Assembly: GCA_002869095.1 (NCBI GenBank)
Contig: PKTO01000351.1
Coordinates: 1-15,133 of the forward strand
DNA: 15,133 nt
DNA from: Clostridiales bacterium
GTDB taxonomy: Bacteria; Bacillota; Clostridia; Peptostreptococcales; BM714
Direction of reading: 5' to 3'
Below the pieces are notes generated by a model, which was not told where the DNA came from, ran no database searches, and saw only the letters and a program-made list of their open reading frames with translations. This document shows, in pieces, positions 7,504 through 14,336 of this stretch; within the stretch, counting starts at the first letter, position 1, and every line of letters begins with the position of its first letter. The position numbers were made by a program, and so were the translations under genes.

Positions 7504-8587
7504 TTAAAGCCTCCCCTTCCATTTGGAGGTCAAGCAGAGCCAATGCCAGCGCAGCCTCTACTGCCGGAATCGCCCTGACAGCTATGCATGGATCGTGCCT
7601 TCCCACAACGGAAAGCCTTGCGGTTTGTCTGGAATCCATGTCTATCGTTTCCTGCTCCTTGCCTATGGATGGAGTCGGCCTGAATGCCGTTTTGAAAACA
7701 ATCGGCATTCCGTTGGTAATTCCTCCGTTTATGCCTCCGCTGTTGTTGGTGCGCGTACCGATTGACTTTCCATTCATGAAAAAGGAGTCATTCGCCTCCG
7801 ACCCTTTCATGTCCGCAAATCCGAAACCCTTTCCGAAATCGACTCCCTTCACTCCCGGAATCGAGTAAAGAAGACTCGACAAAACGCTTTCGACCGAATC
7901 AAAGAAAGGTTCCCCTATCCCCGCAGGAACTCCAACGGCGGCAGTCTCTACAATGGCGCCTACTGAATCTTGGGATTTTTTTATTTTTTCCAAATGGACG
8001 GCAGCCTTTTCTTCAATGCCTTCTTTCAAGAAAGGCATTTTCATGCCTCGCAGGGTTTTCAATTTTCCCGGAGATATTTCCGTTTCAAACGGTTGGTCCT
8101 CGACTTGACCCATCTTAAGCAAATGACTGCCTATTTCTATGCCCCGGCTTTCCGATAGAACGGCTTTTGCCAAAGCCCCGGCGAAAACCAAAAATGCCGT
8201 CAGCCGACCCGAAAAGCGTCCGCCTCCCCTATGGTCTCCAAATCCATTGTATTTGACCATGGATACATAGTCTGCATGGGACGGTCTTGGCTTCTTTCTC
8301 ATTTCTTCATAGTCGTCTGATCTGGTGTCCTTGTTTCTGAAAACAACAGCAAGAGGGGCTCCGGTAGTCTTGCCTTCGAAAAGGCCGCTTATGATTTCAT
8401 ATGAGTCGTCTTCCTTCCTTTTTGTAGCAAGATTTCCGCCCGGCTTCCTCCTCTGCAATTCGAATTCGATCAAATCGGCCGGAAAAGCCATCCCCGGCGG
8501 CAGTCCGTCCACTACTCCTCCCACACATGTTCCATGAGATTCTCCGAATATTGTAAGCTTTAAATTTCTACCCCATGTCGCACTCAT
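7496..8587 (-). CDS. aroC: Chorismate synthase
   Basis: A 363-residue flavin-dependent enzyme that makes chorismate from 5-enolpyruvylshikimate 3-phosphate by anti-1,4-elimination of phosphate. Signatures in order: FGESHG near the N-terminus, LQRRKPGG, RPSHADYVSMVKYNGFGDHRG, GGGRFSGR, then TNNSGGINGGITNG and the C-terminal HDPCIAVRAIPAVEAALA. The frame stays open to 8650, but ATG 8587 opens the standard MSATWGRNLKLTIFGESHG and is preceded by GGGGGTG about 6 nt away, so it was chosen. It overlaps the end of aroA by 20 nt and the start of the chorismate mutase by 8 nt. Full length and unambiguous. Confidence 0.97.
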   Translation of the reverse strand: MSATWGRNLKLTIFGESHGTCVGGVVDGLPPGMAFPADLIEFELQRRKPGGNLATKRKEDDSYEIISGLFEGKTTGAPLAVVFRNKDTRSDDYEEMRKKPRPSHADYVSMVKYNGFGDHRGGGRFSGRLTAFLVFAGALAKAVLSESRGIEIGSHLLKMGQVEDQPFETEISPGKLKTLRGMKMPFLKEGIEEKAAVHLEKIKKSQDSVGAIVETAAVGVPAGIGEPFFDSVESVLSSLLYSIPGVKGVDFGKGFGFADMKGSEANDSFFMNGKSIGTRTNNSGGINGGITNGMPIVFKTAFRPTPSIGKEQETIDMDSRQTARLSVVGRHDPCIAVRAIPAVEAALALALLDLQMEGEALNG

Positions 8588-9866
8588 GAATTTCACCCCC
8601 CAATTCCTTAAAGTCATTGACAAACTCCGGATAGGACTTTCTGATAGCATCCATTCCTTCTATAACAACGGGCTCTTGGCAAACCGTTGATGCAACGGCC
8701 AGAGCCATCGCTATCCTGTGGTCGTTGTGGCTCCAAACCTTGACTCCGCCCCTCAGGGTTTCAACCCCTTTAACAACAAGCCCGTCCTCTGTCTCGACGA
8801 TCATCGCTCCAAGCTTGTTGAGCTCCTCCCTTGTTGCTTTAAGCCTGTCCGACTCCTTGTATCTAAGCCTTTCCGCATTCGTTATTGTCGTTGTACCTTC
8901 AGCCAAGGCTGCTGCGACTGCCATTATAGGCACTATGTCGGGGCAGTCCGAGGCATCCATTTCAATGGACTTCATGCTTGATTGCTCCGCAGTCATCGAC
9001 CCCTGCGTTTCGAGAAGCCTTCCGCCCATTCTCCTGAGCAATTCTACCGCAGCCCGGTCTCCCTGAAGGGAATCGGGCTTTAAGCCCTCCATCTCGACTT
9101 TTTCTCCTATTAGGCCGGCAACCATCCAAAAGGCAGCCTGCGAATAGTCTCCTTCCATCTCGACATCTGCGGGACGATAGCTTTGATTTTCGATGGAAAA
9201 GCTATTGTAGCCGTCTCTATCCACCTTGACCCCGAAGTCTTCCTGAACTCGAATCGTTATGTCGACATAATTCCCCGACTCAAGCGGGCTTTTCAATGCT
9301 ATTTCCGAAGGGCCTCCCGCAATGGGAAGCGCAAGCAAAAGCCCTGTGACGAATTGCGAGCTCACATTTCCCTCGAGGCTGTATTTGCCGGCTTCAAGCC
9401 TTCCTTTGACAGTCAAAGGCAATTTGCCCCCATCAGTCTCAAACTGTATTCCCTTTTCCTTGAAAATCCTATAATAATCGTCCATGGGCCTTTCAGGCAA
9501 TTTGCCCCGCCCGACAAATTCAAATTCTTCTCCCGTCGCCAATGCCAGCGGTATTGAAAATCTGAGAGTCGATCCCGATTCCGCGCAATCTATGGTTTTT
9601 CTCGTTTTCCCAAGATATCCCTTGCCCGAAACGACCAGGTCCGACAATTTGCCATTTTTGCAGGATTCGGTTTCCGCAACTTCCGCGCCGAAAGCCCTTG
9701 CGGCTTCGATTGTTGCCGATATGTCTTCCGAAAGAACCACATTCCTGATTTTAGAAACGCCTTCCGCCATTGCCGCGCAAAGGATCGCCCTGTGGGTTTG
9801 ACTTTTTGATGTCGGCACGTGTATTTTGCCCTTTAGTTTCCCTGGAAATATTTTCACCTTGTCCAT
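8568..9866 (-). CDS. aroA: 3-phosphoshikimate 1-carboxyvinyltransferase (EPSP synthase)
   Basis: A 432-residue enzyme that transfers the enolpyruvyl group of PEP to shikimate 3-phosphate; the glyphosate target. Seen: PTSKSQTHRA near the N-terminus, CAESGSTLRF, ERPMDDYY, SSQFVTGLLLA, EGDYSQAAFW, DCPDIVPIMAVAAA, NAERLRYKESDRL, and C-terminal HNDHRIAMA. At the region equivalent to the E. coli NAGTAMRP loop the sequence is ESGSTLRF, which keeps Gly at the Gly96 position but has Phe at the Pro101 position. Inhibitor sensitivity cannot be read from this alone. Start: ATG 9866, with AGAGG about 6 nt upstream, 2 nt after the aroB stop. An in-frame TTG at 9872, overlapping the aroB stop, is less likely. 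Confidence 0.96.
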   Translation of the reverse strand: MDKVKIFPGKLKGKIHVPTSKSQTHRAILCAAMAEGVSKIRNVVLSEDISATIEAARAFGAEVAETESCKNGKLSDLVVSGKGYLGKTRKTIDCAESGSTLRFSIPLALATGEEFEFVGRGKLPERPMDDYYRIFKEKGIQFETDGGKLPLTVKGRLEAGKYSLEGNVSSQFVTGLLLALPIAGGPSEIALKSPLESGNYVDITIRVQEDFGVKVDRDGYNSFSIENQSYRPADVEMEGDYSQAAFWMVAGLIGEKVEMEGLKPDSLQGDRAAVELLRRMGGRLLETQGSMTAEQSSMKSIEMDASDCPDIVPIMAVAAALAEGTTTITNAERLRYKESDRLKATREELNKLGAMIVETEDGLVVKGVETLRGGVKVWSHNDHRIAMALAVASTVCQEPVVIEGMDAIRKSYPEFVNDFKELGGEIHECDMG

Positions 9867-9868
9867 TT

Positions 9869-10942
9869 TCAACCTCTTTCCTCCGCAAAGAAGGCTTCGA
9901 GCCCTTCGATCGGCACTCTATGTATGAAAGCCTCTCCGATTCTTTTAAGCAAAACCAAGTTCAAGCATCCGTCAATCGTCTTTTTATCCTGCCTCATTAT
10001 GTCCAAAGATTCCTTGCCCGCCTGGATTTTACTGAATGAACCGGTGTCGAATCCCAAAGCGGAAAGTGTTTCCTCTATTTCTACGGCGGTTCCCGGTTCA
10101 GTAAAGCCCCTCGCTTCGCTCAGGCGGGTTATCTGAAGCATTCCGCATGCCACAGCCATTCCATGGCTTATGGCTTCATATCCCTCCATTGTTTCGAGCA
10201 CATGGGCGATTGTATGCCCGAAGTTAAGAAGCATTCGCCGACCCCTGTCCTTCTCGTCTTCTGCAACATACTTCATTTTAATCGTAAGCGCCTTCTCAAC
10301 ACAAAATCCGGCATTCCTTTCCAAAAACTCGCCCGGAACTATTTTCTTCATATACATGAAGAAATCCTTGTCGCCTATGCATCCGTATTTTGCCATTTCA
10401 GCCATTCCGTCGAGCATCGTTTCCTTGCCCAGCGTCTCCAGAAAGGACTTGTCCGCGAAAACAGCCTTGGGATGATGAAACATACCAACAAGATTCTTTC
10501 CCGCCTCAAGATTCACCGCAGTCTTACCGCCGACCGAACTGTCGACCTGCGCCAAGAGCGTGGTCGGAAGGTTTACATAGTCCATTCCCCTTTTGAATGT
10601 CCCTGCGGCAAAACCGGCTATATCTCCGACTACTCCACCTCCCACAGCAACCAGCAAGTCGTCCCTGTCAGCCTCCATTTCACAGAGGCGGTTGTAGACC
10701 ATTTCAAGTGTTCTCAAAGACTTGCTCGACTCGCCGGAAGGTATTGATACAACCCTTTCCTTGGAAAACCCGTCGAATTCTTTTTCAATGCGGCCGCCGT
10801 GGATTCTCAGGACATTCTCATCGATTATGAAAAGTGCCTTGCCGTATCGGCTTTCCTTCATGAATCCATTGAAATCCATGGATGCGTCCCCTACAAAAAG
10901 CGCCGTTTCAGATTCTTTTAAATCAACATCAATAATTTTCAT
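9869..10942 (-). CDS. aroB: 3-dehydroquinate synthase
   Basis: A 357-residue NAD- and metal-dependent enzyme that cyclises DAHP to 3-dehydroquinate. Seen: GGGVVGDIAGFAAGTFKRG (nucleotide site), PTTLLAQVDSSVGGKTAVN, AGKNLVGMFHHP, GMAEMAKYG (Glu metal ligand), LNFGHTIAH (His ligand) and AISHGMAVA (His ligand). All are in the usual order and spacing for the family. ATG 10942 lies inside the last codons of tyrA (14-nt overlap) with AGGAG about 11 nt upstream, a slightly long spacing that fits translational coupling. Second shikimate-pathway enzyme by reaction, third gene of the operon. Confidence 0.97.
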   Translation of the reverse strand: MKIIDVDLKESETALFVGDASMDFNGFMKESRYGKALFIIDENVLRIHGGRIEKEFDGFSKERVVSIPSGESSKSLRTLEMVYNRLCEMEADRDDLLVAVGGGVVGDIAGFAAGTFKRGMDYVNLPTTLLAQVDSSVGGKTAVNLEAGKNLVGMFHHPKAVFADKSFLETLGKETMLDGMAEMAKYGCIGDKDFFMYMKKIVPGEFLERNAGFCVEKALTIKMKYVAEDEKDRGRRMLLNFGHTIAHVLETMEGYEAISHGMAVACGMLQITRLSEARGFTEPGTAVEIEETLSALGFDTGSFSKIQAGKESLDIMRQDKKTIDGCLNLVLLKRIGEAFIHRVPIEGLEAFFAEERG

Positions 10943-11771
10943 GTTCGGCGAGACTCCTTTTCTTTTCGTTTGTTTTCTCCAGAAGGTCGTAAACCGATCC
11001 GTAGTCGTCCTTTTCTATCATGTTCTTGAGTCCAACGAGGCTGGACATGAAATCATCCAAGACCTCCGTTACGTTCATTTTATTATTTTTTATGATTTGA
11101 GTCCACAAATCAGGGTTTATATCCGCAATTCTTGCCAAATCCCTGAAACTTCCTCCATGTATTTCAAAATCATTGCCGTTGAATGCTGTCAGGAATGCCG
11201 ACGATATGAGATGGGGAAGGTGGCTTACTACAGCCACTCTGCGGTCGTGTTCACCCGGAGGCATTTCGATTATCCTTCCTATTCCCGCCAGCTTTAAGAC
11301 ACTCTTCAATTCTTGCATCTGTTTCTTTCTGTCAGGCTTCGTATCTATGAGTATATAGCTGGCTCCGGAAAACATTTGAGGAGAGGCTTTTTCATGGCCT
11401 CTGCCCTCTACCCCGCAAAGGGGATGTCCTCCTATGCGGCAAAGTCCTTCCGCCTCGGCTTCTATGCGGCTGCACAATTGACCTTGTATGCCTGAAATAT
11501 CGGTTACTATGGTATCCTTGCCGATATCGTTTCTGTGAGTTCTTATGAATTCGAGAATCTCATCGGGATAGAGGCAAAGGAATATTATATCGACATCGCA
11601 GGCTGCGTCGAAGGCTTCCATGCCCTCGTCTATATATCCGTTTGAAAGAGCATTTCCTATGGCTTCGGGGTTTGTGTCGACCCCGGTCACTCTGAAGCCT
11701 GCGTTCGTTTTCATTGCCCCCGCAAGCGAGCTCCCCATAAGCCCCAATCCTACAACAGTGATGTTCTTCAT
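10929..11771 (-). CDS. tyrA: Prephenate dehydrogenase
   Basis: A 280-residue NAD(P)-dependent enzyme that oxidatively decarboxylates prephenate to 4-hydroxyphenylpyruvate, the committed step to tyrosine. Seen: Rossmann motif GLGLMGSSLAG at the extreme N-terminus, Asp at the end of strand 2 (GVDTNP, favouring NAD), TDISGIQ where many relatives have DVGSVK, GGHPLCGVEGRG, VSHLPHL with the catalytic His, and a helical C-terminal dimerisation region (SFRDLARIA, LWTQIIKNN). There is no chorismate mutase or ACT domain, so direct feedback on this enzyme through an ACT domain is not expected. ATG 11771 overlaps the aroF stop as ATGA, with GGGGAGG 9 nt upstream. Its place directly after aroF fits a tyrosine-responsive operon. 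Confidence 0.94.
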   Translation of the reverse strand: MKNITVVGLGLMGSSLAGAMKTNAGFRVTGVDTNPEAIGNALSNGYIDEGMEAFDAACDVDIIFLCLYPDEILEFIRTHRNDIGKDTIVTDISGIQGQLCSRIEAEAEGLCRIGGHPLCGVEGRGHEKASPQMFSGASYILIDTKPDRKKQMQELKSVLKLAGIGRIIEMPPGEHDRRVAVVSHLPHLISSAFLTAFNGNDFEIHGGSFRDLARIADINPDLWTQIIKNNKMNVTEVLDDFMSSLVGLKNMIEKDDYGSVYDLLEKTNEKKRSLAEHENY

Positions 11772-12787
11772 GCGGAAAAGCCTCCCCTTCTAAAGGCCTC
11801 CATGTTCCTTATGCTTTGCATAAGATTTTCGAACCTTTCGGGCTTGAGCGACTGTTCCCCGTCGCAAAGGGCTTCCTTGGGAGAATTATGCACCTCTATC
11901 ATGAGTCCGTCCGCCCCGGCTGCTATTGAGGCAAGCGCCAAGGGTTCAACAAGCCACCAGTATCCTCCCGAATGGCTCGGGTCTACAATTACCGGCAAAT
12001 GGGTTTTCCTCTTGAGGACAGGTATCGCGCTTATGTCCAGTGTGTTTCTCGTCGCGTTTTCAAATGTCCTGATGCCCCTCTCGCATAAAACAATCTTTTC
12101 GTTGCCGCCGGCCGCTATGTACTCCGCCGCCATGAGAAAATCCTTTATCGACGCCGACATTCCTCTTTTGAGCAAAACCGGCTTGTCGAGGGAGCCGACC
12201 TCTTTGAGAAGTTCGAAATTCTGCATGTTCCTTGCGCCTATCTGGATCATGTCTATTTCGCTCGCGTGTTCGTCCAGTTGCCTGACCGACATTATTTCCG
12301 TTACTATAGGCAGTCCGGTTTCCTTCTTTGCCTCCAGTAGAAGTTCTATTCCGCCCTCTCCAAGTCCCTGGAAACTGTATGGAGATGTTCTGGGCTTGAA
12401 AGCTCCTCCCCTCAGCAAATCGGCCCCGGCCTTTTTTACTCCCATTGCAGTATCAACCATCTGGTCTCTTGTCTCAACGGAGCAGGGTCCGGCTATTACC
12501 GCAAAATTGCCGTCTCCTATTTTCCTTCCGGCGACGTCCACAACCGTATCGCAGCTCTTGAACATTTTGTTGACCTTCTTGTAGGGCTCCTGTATTCTTA
12601 CTATCCGGTCGATTCTTTCATCCGAAAGATTGAATCTGTCTTGGAAGGCTATGGTGTCCCCAACCAATCCTATTATAGTCAGCTCGTCTCCTTTGGAAAC
12701 ATGCGGCGTGAAACCCTTTGCCGCTATCTCCTCTTTCAAGTTCTCCATTTCGCAATTCGAAATTCCCTTTTTCAAGATCAGTATCAT
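11768..12787 (-). CDS. aroF: 3-deoxy-7-phosphoheptulonate (DAHP) synthase, type I-beta with regulatory N-domain
   Basis: A 339-residue enzyme that condenses PEP and erythrose 4-phosphate, the first step of the shikimate pathway. About 70 N-terminal residues form the ferredoxin-like regulatory domain of the Thermotoga-type enzyme, which binds Tyr/Phe for feedback inhibition in that family. The barrel shows AGPCSVE, KPRTSPYSFQG, QIGARNMQN, LLKRG, ERGIRTFE, TRNTLD and DPSHSGG. The four metal ligands fall at C102, H272, E298 and D309, identical in numbering to the Thermotoga maritima enzyme. ATG 12787 is preceded by AAAGGGG about 8 nt away. First gene of the operon, behind a leader-peptide attenuator, so control is likely both transcriptional (attenuation) and allosteric. 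Confidence 0.97.
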   Translation of the reverse strand: MILILKKGISNCEMENLKEEIAAKGFTPHVSKGDELTIIGLVGDTIAFQDRFNLSDERIDRIVRIQEPYKKVNKMFKSCDTVVDVAGRKIGDGNFAVIAGPCSVETRDQMVDTAMGVKKAGADLLRGGAFKPRTSPYSFQGLGEGGIELLLEAKKETGLPIVTEIMSVRQLDEHASEIDMIQIGARNMQNFELLKEVGSLDKPVLLKRGMSASIKDFLMAAEYIAAGGNEKIVLCERGIRTFENATRNTLDISAIPVLKRKTHLPVIVDPSHSGGYWWLVEPLALASIAAGADGLMIEVHNSPKEALCDGEQSLKPERFENLMQSIRNMEAFRRGGFSA

Positions 12788-12801
12788 TTTTATTCCCCTT
12801 T

Positions 12802-12836
12802 CAAAAAAATAAATGAGGACCTATAAATAGGTCCTC
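12802..12836 (-). terminator. Attenuator terminator in the aroF leader
   Basis: A perfect 10-bp inverted repeat, GAGGACCTAT/ATAGGTCCTC (12815-12836, 2-nt centre), is followed on the minus strand by ATTTATTTTTTTG. It lies between the leader peptide stop and the aroF ribosome binding site, so transcription ending here would not reach aroF. A competing fold that sequesters its 5' arm can be drawn (see the antiterminator entry). Confidence 0.9.
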
Positions 12837-12869
12837 TGTCCAATCGCCATTCGATTATCAACTTAAGGA
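12832..12869 (-). promoter_or_regulatory. Candidate antiterminator hairpin of the aroF attenuator
   Basis: Hand pairing on the minus-strand RNA: UCCUU (12869-12865) with GAGGA (12836-12832), GUU (12862-12860) with GAC (12840-12838), and UAAUCG (12857-12852) with CGAUUG (12846-12841) around an AAUGG loop. GAGGA is also the 5' arm of the terminator, so the two folds exclude each other. UCCUU begins 6 nt after the leader stop codon, within the footprint of a terminating ribosome. The pairing is visible in the sequence. Its role is inference. Confidence 0.6.
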
Positions 12870-12874
12870 ATCAT

Positions 12875-12991
12875 TTATGTCCGCAAATTTCCATATTCAT
12901 TTCCACGACTAATAACCGGCGCATAATAATAGCCCCAGCTAAAAAATAGATATGAATATGTGCTTTGCGTATTTCTGTTTTGCTCTCTCAT
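12875..12991 (-). CDS. Aromatic-rich leader peptide of the aroF operon (38 aa)
   Basis: A short ORF of 38 codons: ATG 12989-12991, with AAAAAGGTGATC giving an AAGGTGA ribosome site about 6 nt upstream, ending TAA at 12875-12877. Residues 11-25 read TYSYLFFSWGYYYAP. In all there are 6 Tyr, 2 Phe and 1 Trp, eight of them in positions 12-23, including Tyr-Tyr-Tyr at 21-23 (nt 12923-12931). The ORF lies between a strong promoter and an intrinsic terminator directly before DAHP synthase. This is the arrangement of a ribosome-sensing attenuator in which shortage of charged tRNA-Tyr (or Phe/Trp) stalls the ribosome. The peptide itself need not be stable or functional. An arrest peptide sensing a free ligand is an alternative reading. 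No named family was recognised. Confidence 0.85.
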   Translation of the reverse strand: MREQNRNTQSTYSYLFFSWGYYYAPVISRGNEYGNLRT

Positions 12992-13024
12992 AATGATCAC
13001 CTTTTTAAATAATAGTTAAAAATA

Positions 13025-13052
13025 AGTATAACAGTTTAAAAACGACTGTCAA
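13025..13052 (-). promoter_or_regulatory. Promoter of the aroF operon (sigma-A, extended -10)
   Basis: Minus-strand -35 TTGACA (consensus) at 13047-13052, 16-nt spacer, -10 TATACT at 13025-13030 with TGT directly upstream. The -35 begins only 3 nt after the stop codon of the aldo/keto reductase. The expected start near 13018 gives a leader of about 230 nt before aroF. Confidence 0.85.
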
Positions 13053-13055
13053 GCT

Positions 13056-14198
13056 CTATTCCTTTATTTCTCTCATCTTTTCGTCAACCAGCTCCAAAAG
13101 GTCCATTATCTTGAGGTCCTGGGGACACTTTGTTTCACATAATCCGCATTTTCTGCAATTCGAAGCCCTGTTCTCTTCCGTGAAGAAACCCCAATACACT
13201 CGGTTGGCCTCTTTTGGCGTGTCAAACATGAACATGTCGTTGTAAAGCTCGAGACTTCTGGGAATCCTGACCCCGTATGGGCAAGGCATGCAGTATCCGC
13301 AAGCGGTGCATTGGATTTTGATGTACTTTCTGTACATGTCCCTGACTTCGCCAATTATTTCATGCTCCTTGCGGCTGAGCTTTCCCGGCTCCGCATCCGA
13401 CATTGTAAGTATATTTTCAACAACCTCTTCGAGTTCGCCCATTCCGCTGAGCACCACAGAAACTTCCGGAAAATCGGCGATCCATCTGAAAGCCCACTCC
13501 GAGGGTGTTCTTACAACATCCGCCTTGGCCCAGATTTTTTCGGCTCTTGGATTCGGCTTGACAATCTTGCCTCCCTTTAGAGGCTCCATTATAACGACTC
13601 CCAAACCTTTTGCTGCAGCGTACTTGAGGCCCTCCACACCGGCTTGGTATTCTTCATCCATGAAGTTCAATTGTATTTGGCAGAAATCCCAATCCCAACC
13701 GTCTACTATGTCCTTGAAAATATCTATTGTGTCGTGGAACGAAAAGCCTACATATCCAACTTTCCCTGACTCTTTGGCCCTTTTTATGAAATCGAAAAGA
13801 CCTGCTTCCTTAAGCTTGGGCCACCATTTTCTGTTCAGCGTATGGATAAGGTAGTAGTCTATTCTTTCGGTCCCGAGGTTCTCGAGCTGTTTGTCGAGCA
13901 GCTTGTCGAAATCATCAGGCCCGTTAACGAGCCTTGATGGCAATCTAGTCGCCAGATGGACCTTTTCCCTGTACCCGCCTGGAAGAGCCTTTCCTACGGC
14001 CTTCTCGCTCATGCCTCCATGGTATGGCCATGCAGTGTCAACATAGTTGACGCCATGATCGATTGCGTAGCGAATCAACTTTGTCGTTTTTTCCAGATCG
14101 ATGTCTTTTGGATTCCCATTGTGTGTAGGCAGGCGCATCGTTCCAAACCCCAAAAGGGATACCTCGTCGCCTATTTTTCCAAACTTCCTGTACTTCAT
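13056..14198 (-). CDS. Aldo/keto reductase with C-terminal 4Fe-4S ferredoxin domain
   Basis: A 380-residue fusion. Residues 1 to about 275 form an aldo/keto reductase barrel (LLGFGTMRLP, NYVDTAWPYHGG, DYYLIHTLN, VGFSFHD, QIQLNFMD, VIMEPLKGG). The C-terminus carries ferredoxin-type cysteines, CTACGYCMPCPYGV and CRKCGLCETKCPQ, as in the iron-sulfur AKR proteins common in anaerobes, whose physiological substrates are mostly unknown. Of the usual tetrad, D54, Y59 and H119 are present, but the catalytic Lys position in LATKLP is Arg85 (AGA, nt 13944-13946). GGAG lies 9 nt before ATG 14198. The gene is divergent from the lipoprotein gene, and its stop is 3 nt from the aroF promoter with no terminator between. 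Probably a redox enzyme. Substrate and electron partner cannot be told. Confidence 0.92.
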   Translation of the reverse strand: MKYRKFGKIGDEVSLLGFGTMRLPTHNGNPKDIDLEKTTKLIRYAIDHGVNYVDTAWPYHGGMSEKAVGKALPGGYREKVHLATRLPSRLVNGPDDFDKLLDKQLENLGTERIDYYLIHTLNRKWWPKLKEAGLFDFIKRAKESGKVGYVGFSFHDTIDIFKDIVDGWDWDFCQIQLNFMDEEYQAGVEGLKYAAAKGLGVVIMEPLKGGKIVKPNPRAEKIWAKADVVRTPSEWAFRWIADFPEVSVVLSGMGELEEVVENILTMSDAEPGKLSRKEHEIIGEVRDMYRKYIKIQCTACGYCMPCPYGVRIPRSLELYNDMFMFDTPKEANRVYWGFFTEENRASNCRKCGLCETKCPQDLKIMDLLELVDEKMREIKE

Positions 14199-14255
14199 GT
14201 CATCACTCCATTTTTATTTTAGGTTCTTTGTTTTCGGTTCTTGTTTGTTTTCTTA

Positions 14256-14285
14256 ATGATAACAGATTTTTCAGTAAAATTACAA
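14256..14285 (-). promoter_or_regulatory. Probable promoter of the aldo/keto reductase gene
   Basis: Minus-strand -35 TTGTAA (14280-14285), 18-nt spacer, -10 TATCAT (14256-14261) preceded by TGT, an extended -10 as in the ileS and aroF promoters. The 5' UTR of about 50 nt holds two imperfect copies of GAAAACAA(A)CAAGAACC. Confidence 0.55.
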
Positions 14286-14330
14286 TTTGTAATATGCTCT
14301 TAACCATAAGAATTTTCATTGCCTTTGTTG

Positions 14331-14336
14331 TATAAT
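14331..14336 (+). promoter_or_regulatory. Consensus -10 element for the lipoprotein gene
   Basis: TATAAT lies 33 nt before the lipoprotein start codon. No convincing -35 hexamer is found at 16-18 nt spacing (AAGAAT occupies that place), so the promoter would be weak, activator-dependent or read by another sigma factor. Confidence 0.45.

Noticed and set aside
11802..12584. Long plus-strand open frame (260 codons)
   Set aside because: It is antisense to aroF, where all four metal ligands and the pathway context are clear. No ribosome site or family match.
12875..12991. Reading the aroF leader as a T-box
   Set aside because: The UGGNACCGCG core and stem I features found at ileS are absent, whereas a translatable aromatic-rich ORF and a competing hairpin pair are present.
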